Shown here piece after piece: positions 43,959 through 55,876 of a DNA stretch of 64,000 nucleotides (positions are counted from its first letter, which is position 1; each line of letters begins with the position of its first letter). Origin of the DNA: Isoetes taiwanensis (lineage: Eukaryota > Streptophyta > Lycopodiopsida > Isoetales > Isoetaceae); contig JAJEKV010000050.1 in NCBI GenBank assembly GCA_021234155.1, positions 3,560,488-3,624,487 of the forward strand. The letters run 5' to 3'. A model generated the notes under the pieces. It saw nothing but the letters and a program-made list of their open reading frames with translations. It was not told the origin of the DNA and did no database searches. The position numbers were made by a program, and so were the translations under genes.

Positions 43959-46900
43959 GGTTAACCATATAAAATATATCTAAACCCTTTTCAATGTGAA
44001 GTTCTGTCTAGATCCGAAACAGCCATTATGGGGTCTAAAATGTTCCATATTTTAGTAATATTTTGCTTGAACATTCTGTGTTTATATTCATTATATTCTT
44101 CACAAATATTTCCATTTTGCTAAAGAGTTTCACAAGGAATCAAGTGATGGCACAGGAGAATTTACAAGCATTCCTATTTGTTTTCCACAATTAGGTTGAA
44201 ATTTTTAATTTTTTCACGTGTGGAAGCATAAAAACTTGCTAAAGTAGGCAATGTACGTTTTTTTTTTATCTTGAAACTCTTAAGAAAAGATTCCTTTCCA
44301 GTGTGTGTCCTTCCAAGTACTTTTGGTACATCATACTTGTTCTTCTCTCAAAACTGATGAGGTTATCGGTTGGCAAGCTGCCTTCTACAGGATGCAACGT
44401 TCAAATTGAGCTCTGGACGTTTGTCTTTGCATGTTATGTTTACCCATCCCCCATCCTCCCCCCCCCTCCTCCAACACCCACCCAAAAAAAAAAAAAAAAA
44501 AAAACCAACCCAAACAAAAAAGCACCAAAAATATCTAAAAGCTCGTTTAAGCTTCAACTTTCTTGCTTCGTTTTTTCCATGTAAATAGCGTTTGGTTCAT
44601 CTTTTATTGCAAGCCATCGATGTGGGGAATATTCCTGGCATTGTACCAGATCGATGGTCCACATCATTTACAACTAAAACCAGACAAACTTTTCCAATGG
44701 TGCACCTCGACCTCAATGGTCCAAAACCACAATATCATTAAATGCAAGAAATTACATAAACCTTCGTAGACCGGATTTGCTACCATGGGTTGGCCTCATC
44801 TTCAATGAACAGAGGCTTGGACGCCGGATTAACGAAGGAATTTATGGAAAAAAAGAGCAGATGATCTGCAACAGAAGTATGCATCTATTCTACGTATCTG
44901 CTGGCAGTAGAAGCCGTTCCCATGCAAACTGCCAATCTCCTGTTTCTGCATTTCGTTCTTCTGTTTCGGATCACGAAATTAGCACACTATATAACAGGGC
45001 ATTGATTTTCCGCTCAATTGGTATGTGATAGCCCATCACTAAGCTTTAACAAAGCATTGGTTTTCTGCCCAATTGCAATATACAGCAAGCCAATTCAACC
45101 AATTTGGATGACCAACACGGAAAATCATTATGCCCAAAGCAGAATGGGATTTTCTGCTTCAATCCCTGCAGAAACTTTAGCCCGATTCTGAAAAGCACCA
45201 ACATCTGCATGGTGCCCAAAAACAGTGAGTGTGCAATCTTGTGTAAGGATAATGGCAAGCCATGCAACTCCATCGGAAGCTCTGGCCCATGGAGCTCAAG
45301 CGGAGGACCTGGAGCAATCGATTCCCCTGGTACCAGGAAAGCTAAACACTGCCGCTTCCTTGCATGAGGAATTTGTGCCACTTTCTGTACAGGCCGGCCT
45401 GTCTGCGTACATGCCCTGTGCCTCTCCTCCGTTGCCCTTGCCAAAAAAAGAAGGGAGCATGCCTTCTTATCCACGCCCTAAAAAAAGGCGCCAACTTTTT
45501 TTTCTATTCTACTTAACCTTTCCAAAGAGCCTTTGCAAAAACATCCATGAAAAAAGGAATTGCCAAGCACCCAAAATAGCAATAACCATCCAAGCTCCTC
45601 TCACATGGCAAATTATACCATTTTTTATACAATACGATACCGAAATCATAATTGCCAGAATACCCTCCCCAAACCCAAAACGAAATTAGCACACTATATG
45701 GGTATTGGGTTCTATGCTCACCATGTTGCTTCTTCACCTCCTCTTTATGTCACGAGAATGCCCTTATCTACACATATATAATCTATTATGTCCGATAGAG
45801 ACGCCCACGTGGCAACAAATTGTGCATTCTAAAGTCTAACGCATGTTTTTCCCCGACTTTTTCCAACAAGAAGAAAATGAAAATTTGCTTTCCTCTCTGC
45901 GCGCGGCCTGCAGTTAGGTATGGCGAAAGGGTAACGAGGGCTATGGCAGATGATCCGGCAGCAGCTCTTCTTCTCTTTCGGCTACTAAACAAAAGCCCTG
46001 GGCCTGGCCTTAGTAGATCCAACTGTAGATTATCACTGTCATTCTTCAACGGGATTTGAAAAGCTTAAAAGTTTGTCTTCGTAGCGGCAGAATTTTTGTT
46101 GTTCGCAGAGGATGCGACATCAGGAAGAGTTTTTTCGTCGATTCATACCTTCTATACAGATATGTTACTGGTTTTTGCATATCAAAGAGTATAATAGGCT
46201 CGATTATCGTCTGTTGTGATCTTGACCTACGATGGGCCTTTTCTAGACTAAAAAGGTCGGATTTGGAAGTAGAGGAGAATGCCAGGTGCTGCATTAGATG
46301 AAAATCTTCGCTTCCAAGGAAATTTTGCAGTGCAGTTTCTGGAGAGCAAAGGGCTGAGTCTGCGAGACGATTCTGCTTCTGCGGTAATTCTTCTACGTCA
46401 GATTATGAGCAATGTCGTGAATCTCTAAGGGGCTTTGATGATCACTCCGGGACAAAATGTAAGTTTTTGCTCATGCATTCTTCACTAGTCCGGCTTTTGC
46501 ATGTCTTCCGCAGATTGATACTCATTTTCATATGGAACAGGCTCTGGTTGTTTATGTTATGAGTATGGCAGCATGGTTCTTTCTGGTTCAAAGCTCTGTT
46601 GCCATAGCTTCTTTTGGCATCAGCGAGATGACAAAGCATCTCCAATCGACAGCTGTGGCAATCACGTAGCTATTTTTTATTTTTCTAATAATTTGAAACG
46701 GAATAGATCAGGGTTTGCGTGCTTCAATTCACATAGGATGTTATTCCAGAGCATAAATCTACAAAGATACGCTCAGAATGAATGAAGAGGCGATGGCAGA
46801 AATTGGAGATGGTGCCTTATTTTTCATGCAATGTTGGAGAGATCCTCCCAGACGCAACTGGAGGATCCAGTAATAGAATTGAAAAGCTTACTTAATCTGT

Positions 46901-47125
46901 CAGACTCAGTAGCACAAAATGTGGCATCAAAGTGTGAAGTTCAGAGAGTATAACTCTAGTCTGGATCTGGGTCTGCAGCTTGGACCTTGATCGGATATTC
47001 TGCTCCTTTGATTTATGAGAAAGGAGATCTTACTTCTATGCCGTTTTGGTTTTCAAATTTGAAGCTTTTATGCAGGGGCTGGCTCAATTTTTACATCTAA
47101 GGCATAGGGCCATATGCCCCACAGC
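43959..47125. other. Non-coding region after the host gene
   Basis: Includes the 3' UTR of the At4g15545-like gene, a poly-C/poly-A low-complexity run at 44456-44505, and a few short frames none of which I recognise. No RNA gene seen. Confidence 0.4.
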
Positions 47126-47129
47126 TACT

Positions 47130-47370
47130 CAGTCTTACCAGATGATGCCAGAGTGTAGAAGCATGGCGCAATCATCAGTAACATGTGGTGCCATCATTGC
47201 ATCATGGTAAGTAGCTGCCATTTATTCTATTATATTTTCAAGAGATGAAATTAGAAGGTATGAAACGAAATGACGCAATATTTACTAGTTTTCTTGCTGC
47301 ATGCAACCATGAAGGGTTAGTGAATGAAGGTCACTGGTATCCTCTATTTAGATGCGCTGTAGATGTTGGA
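47130..47370 (+). pseudogene. PPR-protein gene relic
   Basis: At 47242-47331 one frame gives EMKLEGMKRNDAIFTSFLAA followed by CNHEGLVNEG. This fits the plant PPR repeat, which typically has M-x-G-x-x-P-N-x-x-T-F-x-x-x-L-x-A-C-x-H-x-G-L-V-x-E-G. Here the Pro is Arg and other positions are altered. A stop follows about 14 codons later. A preceding piece at about 47130-47210 (MMPECRSMAQ, GAIIAS) resembles the end of the previous repeat, interrupted by a GTAAGT-like donor. No longer frame exists, so it is a decayed fragment of an organellar RNA-binding PPR gene. Confidence 0.45.
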
Positions 47371-49861
47371 TGAAGCAGTAATTCTTTAATTGGTCCTTCT
47401 ATTTGTCTCATAAGCTATTAGTGTCTCTCTTACTATTTTGCTTGCAAGAAATATCCAATCCAACTTTGTTGGTGTTCCGCATGGGTATATATTGTTATGA
47501 TTTTATGAAATTTTTTGGATCTGATTAAGGATACACATTCCTTACTCTCTCTCTTTGCTGAAGGAAATAGAAGTATGAACATATGAAACGTGAAAGGTTT
47601 GTACTAAATGCTTCTGATTTCTTTTGTACAGGGAAATAAAATGTGTTTGCTAGTTTTTTGAATCACATCACATCATGGATTATAGTCTTCTACTGGGTCT
47701 CCGAGATACCAACAGAACAAGTTTTGGAAATGGTACATATTACTATTATGACTGCAATTTTTAAGAGGAGCATGAATGCATAATTAACTATAAACTTATG
47801 TTGACAAAATTGCAAAATGTCTATCTTTGATGAGATTGAAGTCTAGAAAACATCTGTATATTCAATTTGGTTAGCAAGCGATGTTGATCCTAACCTATCA
47901 TTGTATAATTGTGAATATGCTGATGATCGAAATGCACTCATTTTAGACAAAAAAAAAAAACTAAGAAATTAGTGCTTCCGTAGTTCTATGATGAACATGC
48001 AGTAAGAGGCCTATTCATTTTAATCTTTCTGATTGATAGTTTGGGAATTTGTGATTGGCCTGAAATTGTTCCTGGTTGTAATTCTTAAGGAATAGGGAAT
48101 GTTTAAGGAAGTTTCCCTCATTCAGATTGAATTGAATTGAATACTGACAATCCACCAGATTATACCAAAACAACCATTGTAATTCATTTACTAGGTGAGC
48201 TTTTGGCAATTTATAGGTGTGAATATGCCAAACTATTGGATATGGTTGTTTTGTACTATATGCAGAATTAATTTTGAGACACCTAGAAGAGTGTCTTGGA
48301 TATCTTTATATCCAAGATTGATATTGGAAATTTTAGACACTTAGGTAGACTATTGGATATCCATAGAAATTAAAATCCAGATTTTTGACAAATTTCTTCC
48401 GCTAAAATGTTTCTTTTGTTAAGATATGTATCTAGCTTCTCACATAAGCATTGGGAACAGAATATGGTATTACAAACCCGTGGAAGAAAATGAAGATAAT
48501 AAAACAATAAATAGCTCTAGGCAATTCATACCCTTTGCTTCCTTTCTTAATTAGGGTTGGGGTTAAGTTACAATCAATGGGCATCTATGTCTTTATGCCA
48601 ACCTTCAGTCATGTCTTCTCAGGCATCTATGTCTAAGATTTATCGTTCTTTACAGTTTAATACCTTTCATGGAACCTCTCCTAATGTTGAATAGATAAAA
48701 GAAAAAAAGTTGATACACCCCAACATCTACAACCTTCTTTTACAAAATTGACAGCATAGAAGAAGCAACTCAAATAGATACAACTGGACTTTACACCAAG
48801 GAAAAAGAGAAATGTTCGCGGCGGCCTTGGCCGCCGCGATAAATTTCTTGTAAAATCTAAATTAGGACTCGGTACTACAATTTTATTATTACATAACATG
48901 CAAACCTGCAATATCTTTCTTATACAATCTAATACCAAACGCAATCAAGATGACTCAAGGTGATGCACACTTAATAAAGATCATGAGATTGTTTAAATCA
49001 TAATTTCCCATTTCGCCTCAAATACCAAGGCATCTTTTAACTTGAAGGATTACTACACAAATTGTTACATCTGTTCTTAATGGTACAATGCTACCTAGAT
49101 AAATTGCTTTTCTAACACATTTGCCTCATGGCAAGTGCTAACATGGCCTACTATTTCAAATTGGAACATGTTTAAAGTGCCTCCATGCTTCTCGACATCT
49201 CTAGCCAATTTTGAATTTGGCTTCTTCCTGTGTTGTTTCATACGTTCCTAAGGATTCGACGATTGCTCCATATATTTCATCTGCCACTTCATAAACGTAA
49301 CATTCATTGTTCGCAAAAACCAAATTCTACACATCTGCCTTGTAAAGTTTCTCAACATGTCACAATCTAAATTTTGTACCATGGTGTAGCAACACCTACT
49401 TGGTCTCATCCTTGCCTTTTGAATGTCGAATGGACAGATTGGGGAATCCGGCATCGATACTTTCATAGCACATCATTTTTATATCATCTAATGTCTTTGA
49501 ACATTTTCATTAAAACTCAAATTCAAAATCTAAAGGGCAATCGATAGCTTTTGTACTCTTTTAGAAAAACCATTAAAAGAAGAGAACGATATTTAAATAA
49601 GATGCACTCGAAAATGTAGTATTTATGATAGTAAAACTTTCTAAAGTAATTGTGCAATAATGTATTTATTATTAATTTTCAGAGTATATCACTAAATCTA
49701 AGATGGTTCTTCGTGTATTCCACTTTTTTGACATGGAGGAGGAGATTACTAGTGAGATATATATCAAACCTATTTATATAATTTTGTATAAGCATACTAA
49801 GCGTAATGACAATGATGTGATAATTTGCTTCGAATATTAATACTCATAGTGTGGAGAACGA
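47371..49861. other. Non-coding region
   Basis: AT-rich and without a supported gene. It contains the GC-rich palindrome at 48816-48839. The part near 49861 is the 3' flank of the secreted-protein gene. Confidence 0.4.
48816..48839. repeat. Perfect GC-rich palindrome with 11 bp arms
   Basis: TCGCGGCGGCC, two bases TT, then GGCCGCCGCGA. The arms pair perfectly and sit in AT-rich surroundings. Function unknown. Confidence 0.9.
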
Positions 49862-51583
49862 CTAAACCTTGGATGATTTCTCATGATGTAATCCATCTCT
49901 TAGAGTACCACCAGATCTTGGAGGAGTTCTTCTACTCCGATTACCTCTAAATGCATGTGATCTTGGAGATCTTCCATGTTTGGCTCTTCTATTGTCCTTA
50001 CCTTCAGTATGATTTCTTCGTGGAACTCCTACATAGACACCTCCATTACCTCCATTTCCTCCTGGACCTCCAGCCCCACCATCTTGTCCAGGCCCTCCGT
50101 TACCTCCATTACCTCCTGGACCTCCCGCCCCACCATCTTGTCCAGGCCCTCCGTTACCTCCATTACCTCCTGGACCTCCATGTCCCCCATGTCCATTTCT
50201 ATCTCTATTCTTATCATGGCTCGGATTACCTCCATGTTGTAGTGGGTTTGGTGGGCTATGCTTTGGATTTACATGAGGTGGTACTATAGGTGGAGAATGA
50301 GGCATCATAGGCGAATGATATCCATGTGGCAGATGTGGAGAAGAAGATATTGTAGATGGGGGAGGTCCATTTGGAATGTGTGGTGGAGGGATTCCATTTG
50401 ATATAGGTGATACAGGTGGAGGAGCAGAGCTTGTGAGAGGTGGATGTGGATTGTTAAATGGACTTGAAGACACATTGGTCGACGGAACATGAGGACTCAA
50501 CATAGGTGATAAAGATGGAAACTCTATTGGTGATAAAGTTGGAGAAACATAGCCAATGGGTGATAAGTATGGAGGAACACTATCACCTGATGAAGGTAAT
50601 GGAGGAACATAAGTATTTGACGTAGATGTAGTTTTATTTTGGCCACTTTGAGGTGATGGAGTTGGAATACCATGATTGTTATCATTATTGCTTGAAGGTG
50701 GTGGGGGAATAACAAGTGTAGGTGACACATATGGAGGAACACTATTGTTCAATACATGTGACATATATGGAGATAAGGAAGGAATATTATCCATTACAGG
50801 TGTAACTTCACTTTGATGTGATGGACTTAAAGTACCATAGTTATTATCATTATCTCTAGAAGGTGATGGAATGCCAATTATAGGTGACATATATGGAGGA
50901 ACACTGTGACTTATGGGTGATGTAAAAGGAGATACTGAAGGAGGAAGAGTCTTGGATATGCCATCTTGAGGTGATCGAGTTTCAATAGGTTTGATCACAT
51001 GTGATGGACTTTCGGTTATAGGGGATACAATATCTAGCGTTGGAGATGCAGTTCGAACCACAGATGATGGGCTTTCAGTTACAAAGGATGGAATGGCTGG
51101 ACTTAGGATTGGACTTGGTGATGAGTTTGACATTAGGCTTGGGGGTGTTATTGAACTTGGAGAAGTTTGCATTGGATTTGAGAGAGAAATTGGATGTTGA
51201 ATAGGTTTACCCATAGGAGATGGACTTTCAATTATAGAGGGTACAATACTTGGACTTCGTGATGGTACTTGCACTCGGCTTGGGGAGCTAGGGAGCATTG
51301 GGCTTCCATAAGTAACACTGGATGGGGATGTTGACATTGGGCTTGGAAAAGGAACCTGATCAGTAGGGCAAATGCATGAACCTTGAGAACTTTGTTGATA
51401 TTTCCGTGTGTAGCTCCCTAGATGTAACTCCATAAAATAGCCATTGCCTTGATAAACTCCTACGCCATGCTCCATCATTTTAATAATCAAATCTTCAATT
51501 TCTTTTTGAGTGATATCTAGTGAAAATGCAATGGTTGTGAAGATGCTTATAACGATTAGAAATAAATACGCTATTGTCATCAT
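49862..51583 (-). CDS. Secreted Pro/Ser-rich, Gly-rich wall-type protein
   Basis: Single-exon frame of 573 codons. It begins with a signal peptide (MMTIAYLFLIVISIFTTIAF, cleavage expected near FS|LD). A short conserved-looking domain follows (ITQKEIEDLIIKMMEHGVGV, YQGNGYFMELHLGSYTRKY, a Cys pair in GSCICPTDQ). Residues about 75-430 are dominated by Ser/Pro motifs such as SPSSV, SPPP and PPYxSP, typical of hydroxyproline-rich glycoproteins. Residues about 455-510 are collagen-like tandem repeats of an 18-residue unit (GGPGGNGGNGGPGQDGGA). The tail is Arg-rich. It is likely exported to the cell wall, where prolines would be hydroxylated and glycosylated. I do not know a named family for this combination. 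Confidence 0.75.
   Translation of the reverse strand: MMTIAYLFLIVISIFTTIAFSLDITQKEIEDLIIKMMEHGVGVYQGNGYFMELHLGSYTRKYQQSSQGSCICPTDQVPFPSPMSTSPSSVTYGSPMLPSSPSRVQVPSRSPSIVPSIIESPSPMGKPIQHPISLSNPMQTSPSSITPPSLMSNSSPSPILSPAIPSFVTESPSSVVRTASPTLDIVSPITESPSHVIKPIETRSPQDGISKTLPPSVSPFTSPISHSVPPYMSPIIGIPSPSRDNDNNYGTLSPSHQSEVTPVMDNIPSLSPYMSHVLNNSVPPYVSPTLVIPPPPSSNNDNNHGIPTPSPQSGQNKTTSTSNTYVPPLPSSGDSVPPYLSPIGYVSPTLSPIEFPSLSPMLSPHVPSTNVSSSPFNNPHPPLTSSAPPPVSPISNGIPPPHIPNGPPPSTISSSPHLPHGYHSPMMPHSPPIVPPHVNPKHSPPNPLQHGGNPSHDKNRDRNGHGGHGGPGGNGGNGGPGQDGGAGGPGGNGGNGGPGQDGGAGGPGGNGGNGGVYVGVPRRNHTEGKDNRRAKHGRSPRSHAFRGNRSRRTPPRSGGTLRDGLHHEKSSKV
50036..50193 (-). repeat. 54 bp tandem repeats encoding the Gly-rich segment
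   Basis: About 2.5-3 copies of a 54 bp unit, nearly identical on plus (each containing CCAGGCCCTCCGTTACCTCC or a close variant). They encode the 18-residue Gly/Asn/Pro repeat of the secreted protein. Confidence 0.85.
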
Positions 51584-51728
51584 ATCTATGAAGATAGTGC
51601 CAGACTAGAAGAGCACAATTTATTCAGAATGATATCTCTTGTAGTAATATGAGAGCGATGGAAAGAACATGAGGATTTTCGCAACCATGTCATTTCTATG
51701 GCAACAACACATGTTATTTTATATTAGA

Positions 51729-51736
51729 ATTTATAA
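51729..51736 (-). promoter_or_regulatory. Candidate TATA box of the secreted-protein gene
   Basis: The minus strand reads TTTTATAAAT at about 51738-51729, roughly 145 bp before the start codon at 51583. Weak evidence, position only. Confidence 0.25.
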
Positions 51737-51739
51737 AAA

Positions 51740-53380
51740 AGATAATACACATGCTATACACTACCTATCATTATATCCTTGTGAATTATTATATATATTG
51801 TGTATATTAATATAACCAATCATGCATAGATTATGTGATTTCATTATGCACTTCACATAAATATAGAATTTAAGTACTTGCATGTTGCCATTGCTTCTCA
51901 TCTTTGACAAAAATATCTCTTCTTTACAAAAATTAGAGATATTGTTAAAAATAGATATATGTATAAAAAGCATATTGAAGTTTGGAATTGCATATGCAAT
52001 CCTATAGGAGGGAGGGAGGAATAAATGAATGAATTAGCAGTAGTCCAGAGTTGGGGCAAAGGGTCGGACAAGATTGGACAATTGTATATAGAATTTTGAC
52101 TAGATATCCATATATATAAATGATTGTTTGCTTTAGCTACTAGCAGGATTTCATCTCTTACTTAGTGGTAGCATATACTAGAGAATAATTTCGCATTAGA
52201 AGGTGGTAAATACTTCTTTCGTGAGGAGAGCAATAAACTTCTTGTAGAAGGTGGAAAAGTTGTAGAGTTGCTTTAAATTTCCAATGGCTCGCGTTGTATA
52301 GTTTGATAGAGCAGCTATTTTGGAATAAATTCGCATTAAAATCTTATAGTAGGTGCATGCTTGTATTCAGGACCATGCACTATGGTTTAATATCTCGATT
52401 TTAGGGGAAATTCGGTTGGGGCAAATTTCCTATGCCTTTGTATGTTTCTTCTATTAGCAACAAGGGCAATTTTGGTAGAGGCAAACTTGGGAGGAGCTGG
52501 ATGCGATTCGGCTAGGTGAGTTTTTTTTGTTGTGCTCTTATTGCTTTGGAGGTATCATTTTCATTGCTTGTTTGCTGGTAGGCAAATTTTCTTAATTAGT
52601 TTCTTGGTGACGATTTGCTTTTTATTTGTTGCATATTTTTTTTGCTACATATTCTAAACAAAGTGCACCCTGGACTATCTCGATCGTCGGATTTGTCCAT
52701 CTTACGGCCCAGATAGTATGTTGGATGTTCATTTATGATGGGGGGTGCTATGATTTTGAGATATGAAATACAGGTTTGCCTAAGGTTTTGGAATATGAAA
52801 TATGGGGACTCGAACTCTGGACTACCTCGATCATTGGATCTGTCCATTTTACGGCCTAGATAGTACGTTGGGGTTGGGAGCCTTTCGTTTCGATTATGTT
52901 CATTTATGATTGGGGGTGCTATGATTTTAAAATATGAGATACAAGTTCGCCTAAGGTTTTGGAATATGAAATACAGGAAAAACTCTATCAAAATAATTCA
53001 ATATCTTAATATGGATGCTTTAACCAATGCAACCAGTGAGTAACATGCTTATTTTTTCTGTTGAATCAATGTTTTTTTTTTTTTTAATAATAACCCATTC
53101 AATTGTTTTAGAGGTATGGGGTATGGTGATTTATGCATCCACATCAAATCCCCATGGAACCCCTTGTTATTGTGCTATATATTGTTGTTGTCGATTTTGA
53201 GTTGTGGTCAGATACTGATTTGATTGCTTGTTTGTTGGTGGGCAGATTTTATGATTAGTTTGTTGGAAGCAATTTGCTTTTTATTGCTGCATATTTCTTT
53301 GCTTGTTGTTGTTGCCGATTTTGTAGTTGTGGTTTATTGGTGCAATTTTGCAGTTGTGTTTGTTCTTGAGATTTAGAATT
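51740..53380. other. Non-coding region with a tandem duplication
   Basis: No gene seen. At about 52668-52800 and 52812-52980 a unit of about 140-165 bp occurs twice in direct orientation (shared blocks TCTGTCCATTTTACGGCC-like, GGGGGTGCTATGATTTT, CGCCTAAGGTTTTGGAATAT-like). The second copy has an extra piece in the middle. Confidence 0.55.
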
Positions 53381-53381
53381 T

Positions 53382-53924
53382 ATGGCCAAGAAGAGGTTTT
53401 CTCTTCTAGATTTTGTTCTTTGTATTCTTTTGCTTATGGCTGCCTTGATTGGATTTGCATTGAGGAAGGTGGCCAGGAAAAAGAAACGGCAAAGGCCGAA
53501 TCCAGTGGCAGAGGAAAATGCAGGGGAAGGATGCAGCCACGTCAAGAAGAAAAGAAAAAGAAAGCCAATTTATTCCAAACAGGTGAGGTCAATTTCTTGA
53601 TTTTAATCTTACTTTAGGTGCAATTGGGAGAGATATTGAGCTTCAATTCTTTCATAAAACTTGTGATTTCTTGAGAGAGACATGTTTATCAGGCTGTGTG
53701 AGTCTTGGGCATGGAGCCGAGGTAGATAACTTACATTGCCAGTGTGTATTTAGAATACTTGCTCCGAATGCAATTAATATTAAAAAATCTTGAAGCAGTT
53801 CCTTGAAGGACGAATGTCAAAGCCCATTGGTTACATTATATGCGAGGTGATAAAGAACTTTGATTCTACATTGTTTTCAAAGCATGATTGGCCATTGCAT
53901 GAAAGGTGTGGACAATGTGATTGA
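53382..53924 (+). CDS. Possible two-exon gene for a small membrane protein
   Basis: Exon 1 (53382-53582, 67 codons) ends at CAG|GTGAGG. Exon 2 (53799-53924) begins after GAAGCAG and runs in the same phase to a TGA. The predicted protein has 108 residues. It has one N-terminal hydrophobic segment (LLDFVLCILLLMAALIGFAL) preceded by MAKKRFS. A strongly basic stretch follows (ALRKVARKKKRQR, KKKRKRKPIYSKQ), then FLEGRMSKPIGYIICEVIKN and a Cys pair at the end (HERCGQCD). The layout suggests a signal-anchored or single-pass membrane peptide. I do not recognise the family, and the splice model is inferred from sequence only. Confidence 0.35.
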
Positions 53925-54835
53925 AGATGGCGTGCATCAAGTTAAGCGTTTATATTCTATGTACGATGCTAGTGAAATAAAGAAACATGTGATAACGAGC
54001 CATAGAAACTTCCTCATGAGAGCTGTACATTTCAAGGATTATCAATTGTCTAAGACGGAACCCTACACTTCTTTTCATTAGGACAATGCATTTTAGTTTC
54101 TCTACCTCATAGTTGGTCCCATATAATTCTGTTTACATTATTTAAAGGTTGGGGATATGCAGCATAGAGATTAGCATGTAGTCCACATATTTGCGTCTAC
54201 CATTGATGGGTGGTCCCATATAATTTTGTTTACATTATTAAAAAAAAAAAACCCTTAAATCTGTTTCCAGATTTTCATACTTCACGACAAGGGATCATTG
54301 TTGTTCAACGATGTCGAGTGTCATTTAGCAAGGTTCGTGCAACTTGGTCATGTCCTTAAGACATCATTTTGTTTATACCTGTTATTGCAAATATATAATA
54401 TACCTTTATGTATTTTTGGTTTTTATTCTGATGAATGTGGATACAGCTCCATCCATCCATGTTCCGTAGATGGCATCGTCAAGTAGAAACCCTAAAAGGT
54501 TCGTTACAAGAAACCCTAATTCTTTATTTTCCTTAACCATGCAAATATGCTTTGCTTAAAAAATTAATGAAATCTTAATCTCATCCTAGAATCCTTGGTA
54601 TTATTGCCGTAGCCACCATTAGGTCCATGTACTCCCTCTTAATCATACAGTCCTGACATGAGCAATTCTTTTGTAATTAAAAAAAAGGGGGGAAAAAAAA
54701 CCCTTAAATCTTCTCAAGACAAAATTTTAATCTAAAATTCCTGGTCAGGGAGATCAAGGGTCACTTGGCAGTCTTAATAGAACAATTGATGTTCACTTGA
54801 ACCTTGATTTGATAAGATTATAATTTTGAAATTAT
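53925..54835. other. Non-coding region
   Basis: No supported gene or named repeat. A 73-codon frame at 53860-54081 overlaps the putative exon 2 and is not recognised. Confidence 0.35.
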
Positions 54836-55471
54836 GACGTCCCCTGCTCGTATATGATGCCCTGATTGTATAGAATTGGAGTTCATTCCTCTTGACGGTG
54901 CAAGCTCGCTGCCACGAGGCCGTCCAGCTATCATCGGGCCCTTGATGGTGAGCATGAACTCGACGGGGAAGAATGGACGTGCCATTCATCCTGTCTCCCT
55001 CGGGATCTACCTAGCTGCAGAAGCACATCAAACATGAGCACATAGCATCAAATAATATACATGTCCACCTCAAAGGGTGGCTTACTATAACATAGCATCT
55101 ATAACAACATCAATAACATCAATTGAGGGGAATCCTGCCCAAGGCTCAAACTCAAGGGGATCGACTGAAGCTCGGATCTCCAGAGGTCAAAGCAGACAGA
55201 GTTCATAACAATGGACTTGGTTGGCATAGAACATGGTCATTGGGTAGTCCACTCCGTCCGCCCCTCCTGTGCATACTTTATAGATAGGCTGATAAGTCCT
55301 GGAGCCTGACCGTAGCCTGCCGGGTGCATAGCCAAAGGGGCTACTCCTGGGTTACATCTCCCCAGTTCTTGATGAGGTAGGAGGAGATCACTCTCCCCCA
55401 AAAGATGCATGCCAGTTATAGGTGGGCTAGAGAGCCACTGCTCATCTATGACTTCAACCCCATTGAAGGTC
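54836..55471 (-). repeat. Dispersed repeat copy 2 (inverted relative to 32.7-33.3 kb)
   Basis: The reverse complement shares many blocks in the same order with 32745-33260 and ends in the same GAGCAGGGGACGT. It is moderately diverged, with an additional internal segment. No open frame of interest. Confidence 0.65.
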
Positions 55472-55579
55472 ACTCTTCTTGAACTTCCTCGCTCTGTGTA
55501 AGTAGCATTTTGCTTAGTTATATAATGCTCATGATAAAATATTTGATATCTTATTTTGACTAGTTAACAAGATACACAC

Positions 55580-55727
55580 CTGAGACGCCATAATGGCCTT
55601 GATGTTTAATATGTATCCCAATACGTAATTCTTTCGAGCTTCTTGAACATAGAGGAAAAAGTTCCAACACATGTTCAATGTTACAAGGCCAATACATACA
55701 AAAGCATTGCCCAATAGCAAGAAAAAC
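55580..55727 (-). other. Possible exon of an unknown gene
   Basis: On minus a TTATTGCAG acceptor and a TCTCAG|GTGTGT donor bound 148 bp that are open in more than one frame. A possible upstream exon ends at about 55811 (FVIFKV with AAG|GTGCC). No homology recognised. Confidence 0.22.
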
Positions 55728-55876
55728 CTGCAATAAAAAATTCCAAATATTAGTGGGTATAGAGAGCTTAATACATGACTTATGTAATTAAAATAAGTAG
55801 TTGTAGGCACCTTAAAAATCACAAACTGGTTTGCTTCTTTTAGCACCAACCTATGCAAATGTCGAAGTGACCAAAA

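Noticed and set aside
44456-44505. LINE insertion indicated by a poly-A run
   Set aside because: Poly-C followed by poly-A without a recognisable LINE end or target duplication; low-complexity sequence.
49951-50289. Plus-strand frames opposite the secreted protein
   Set aside because: They are reverse-strand readings of the Gly/Pro repeats, with Tyr/Leu/His-rich low-complexity content.
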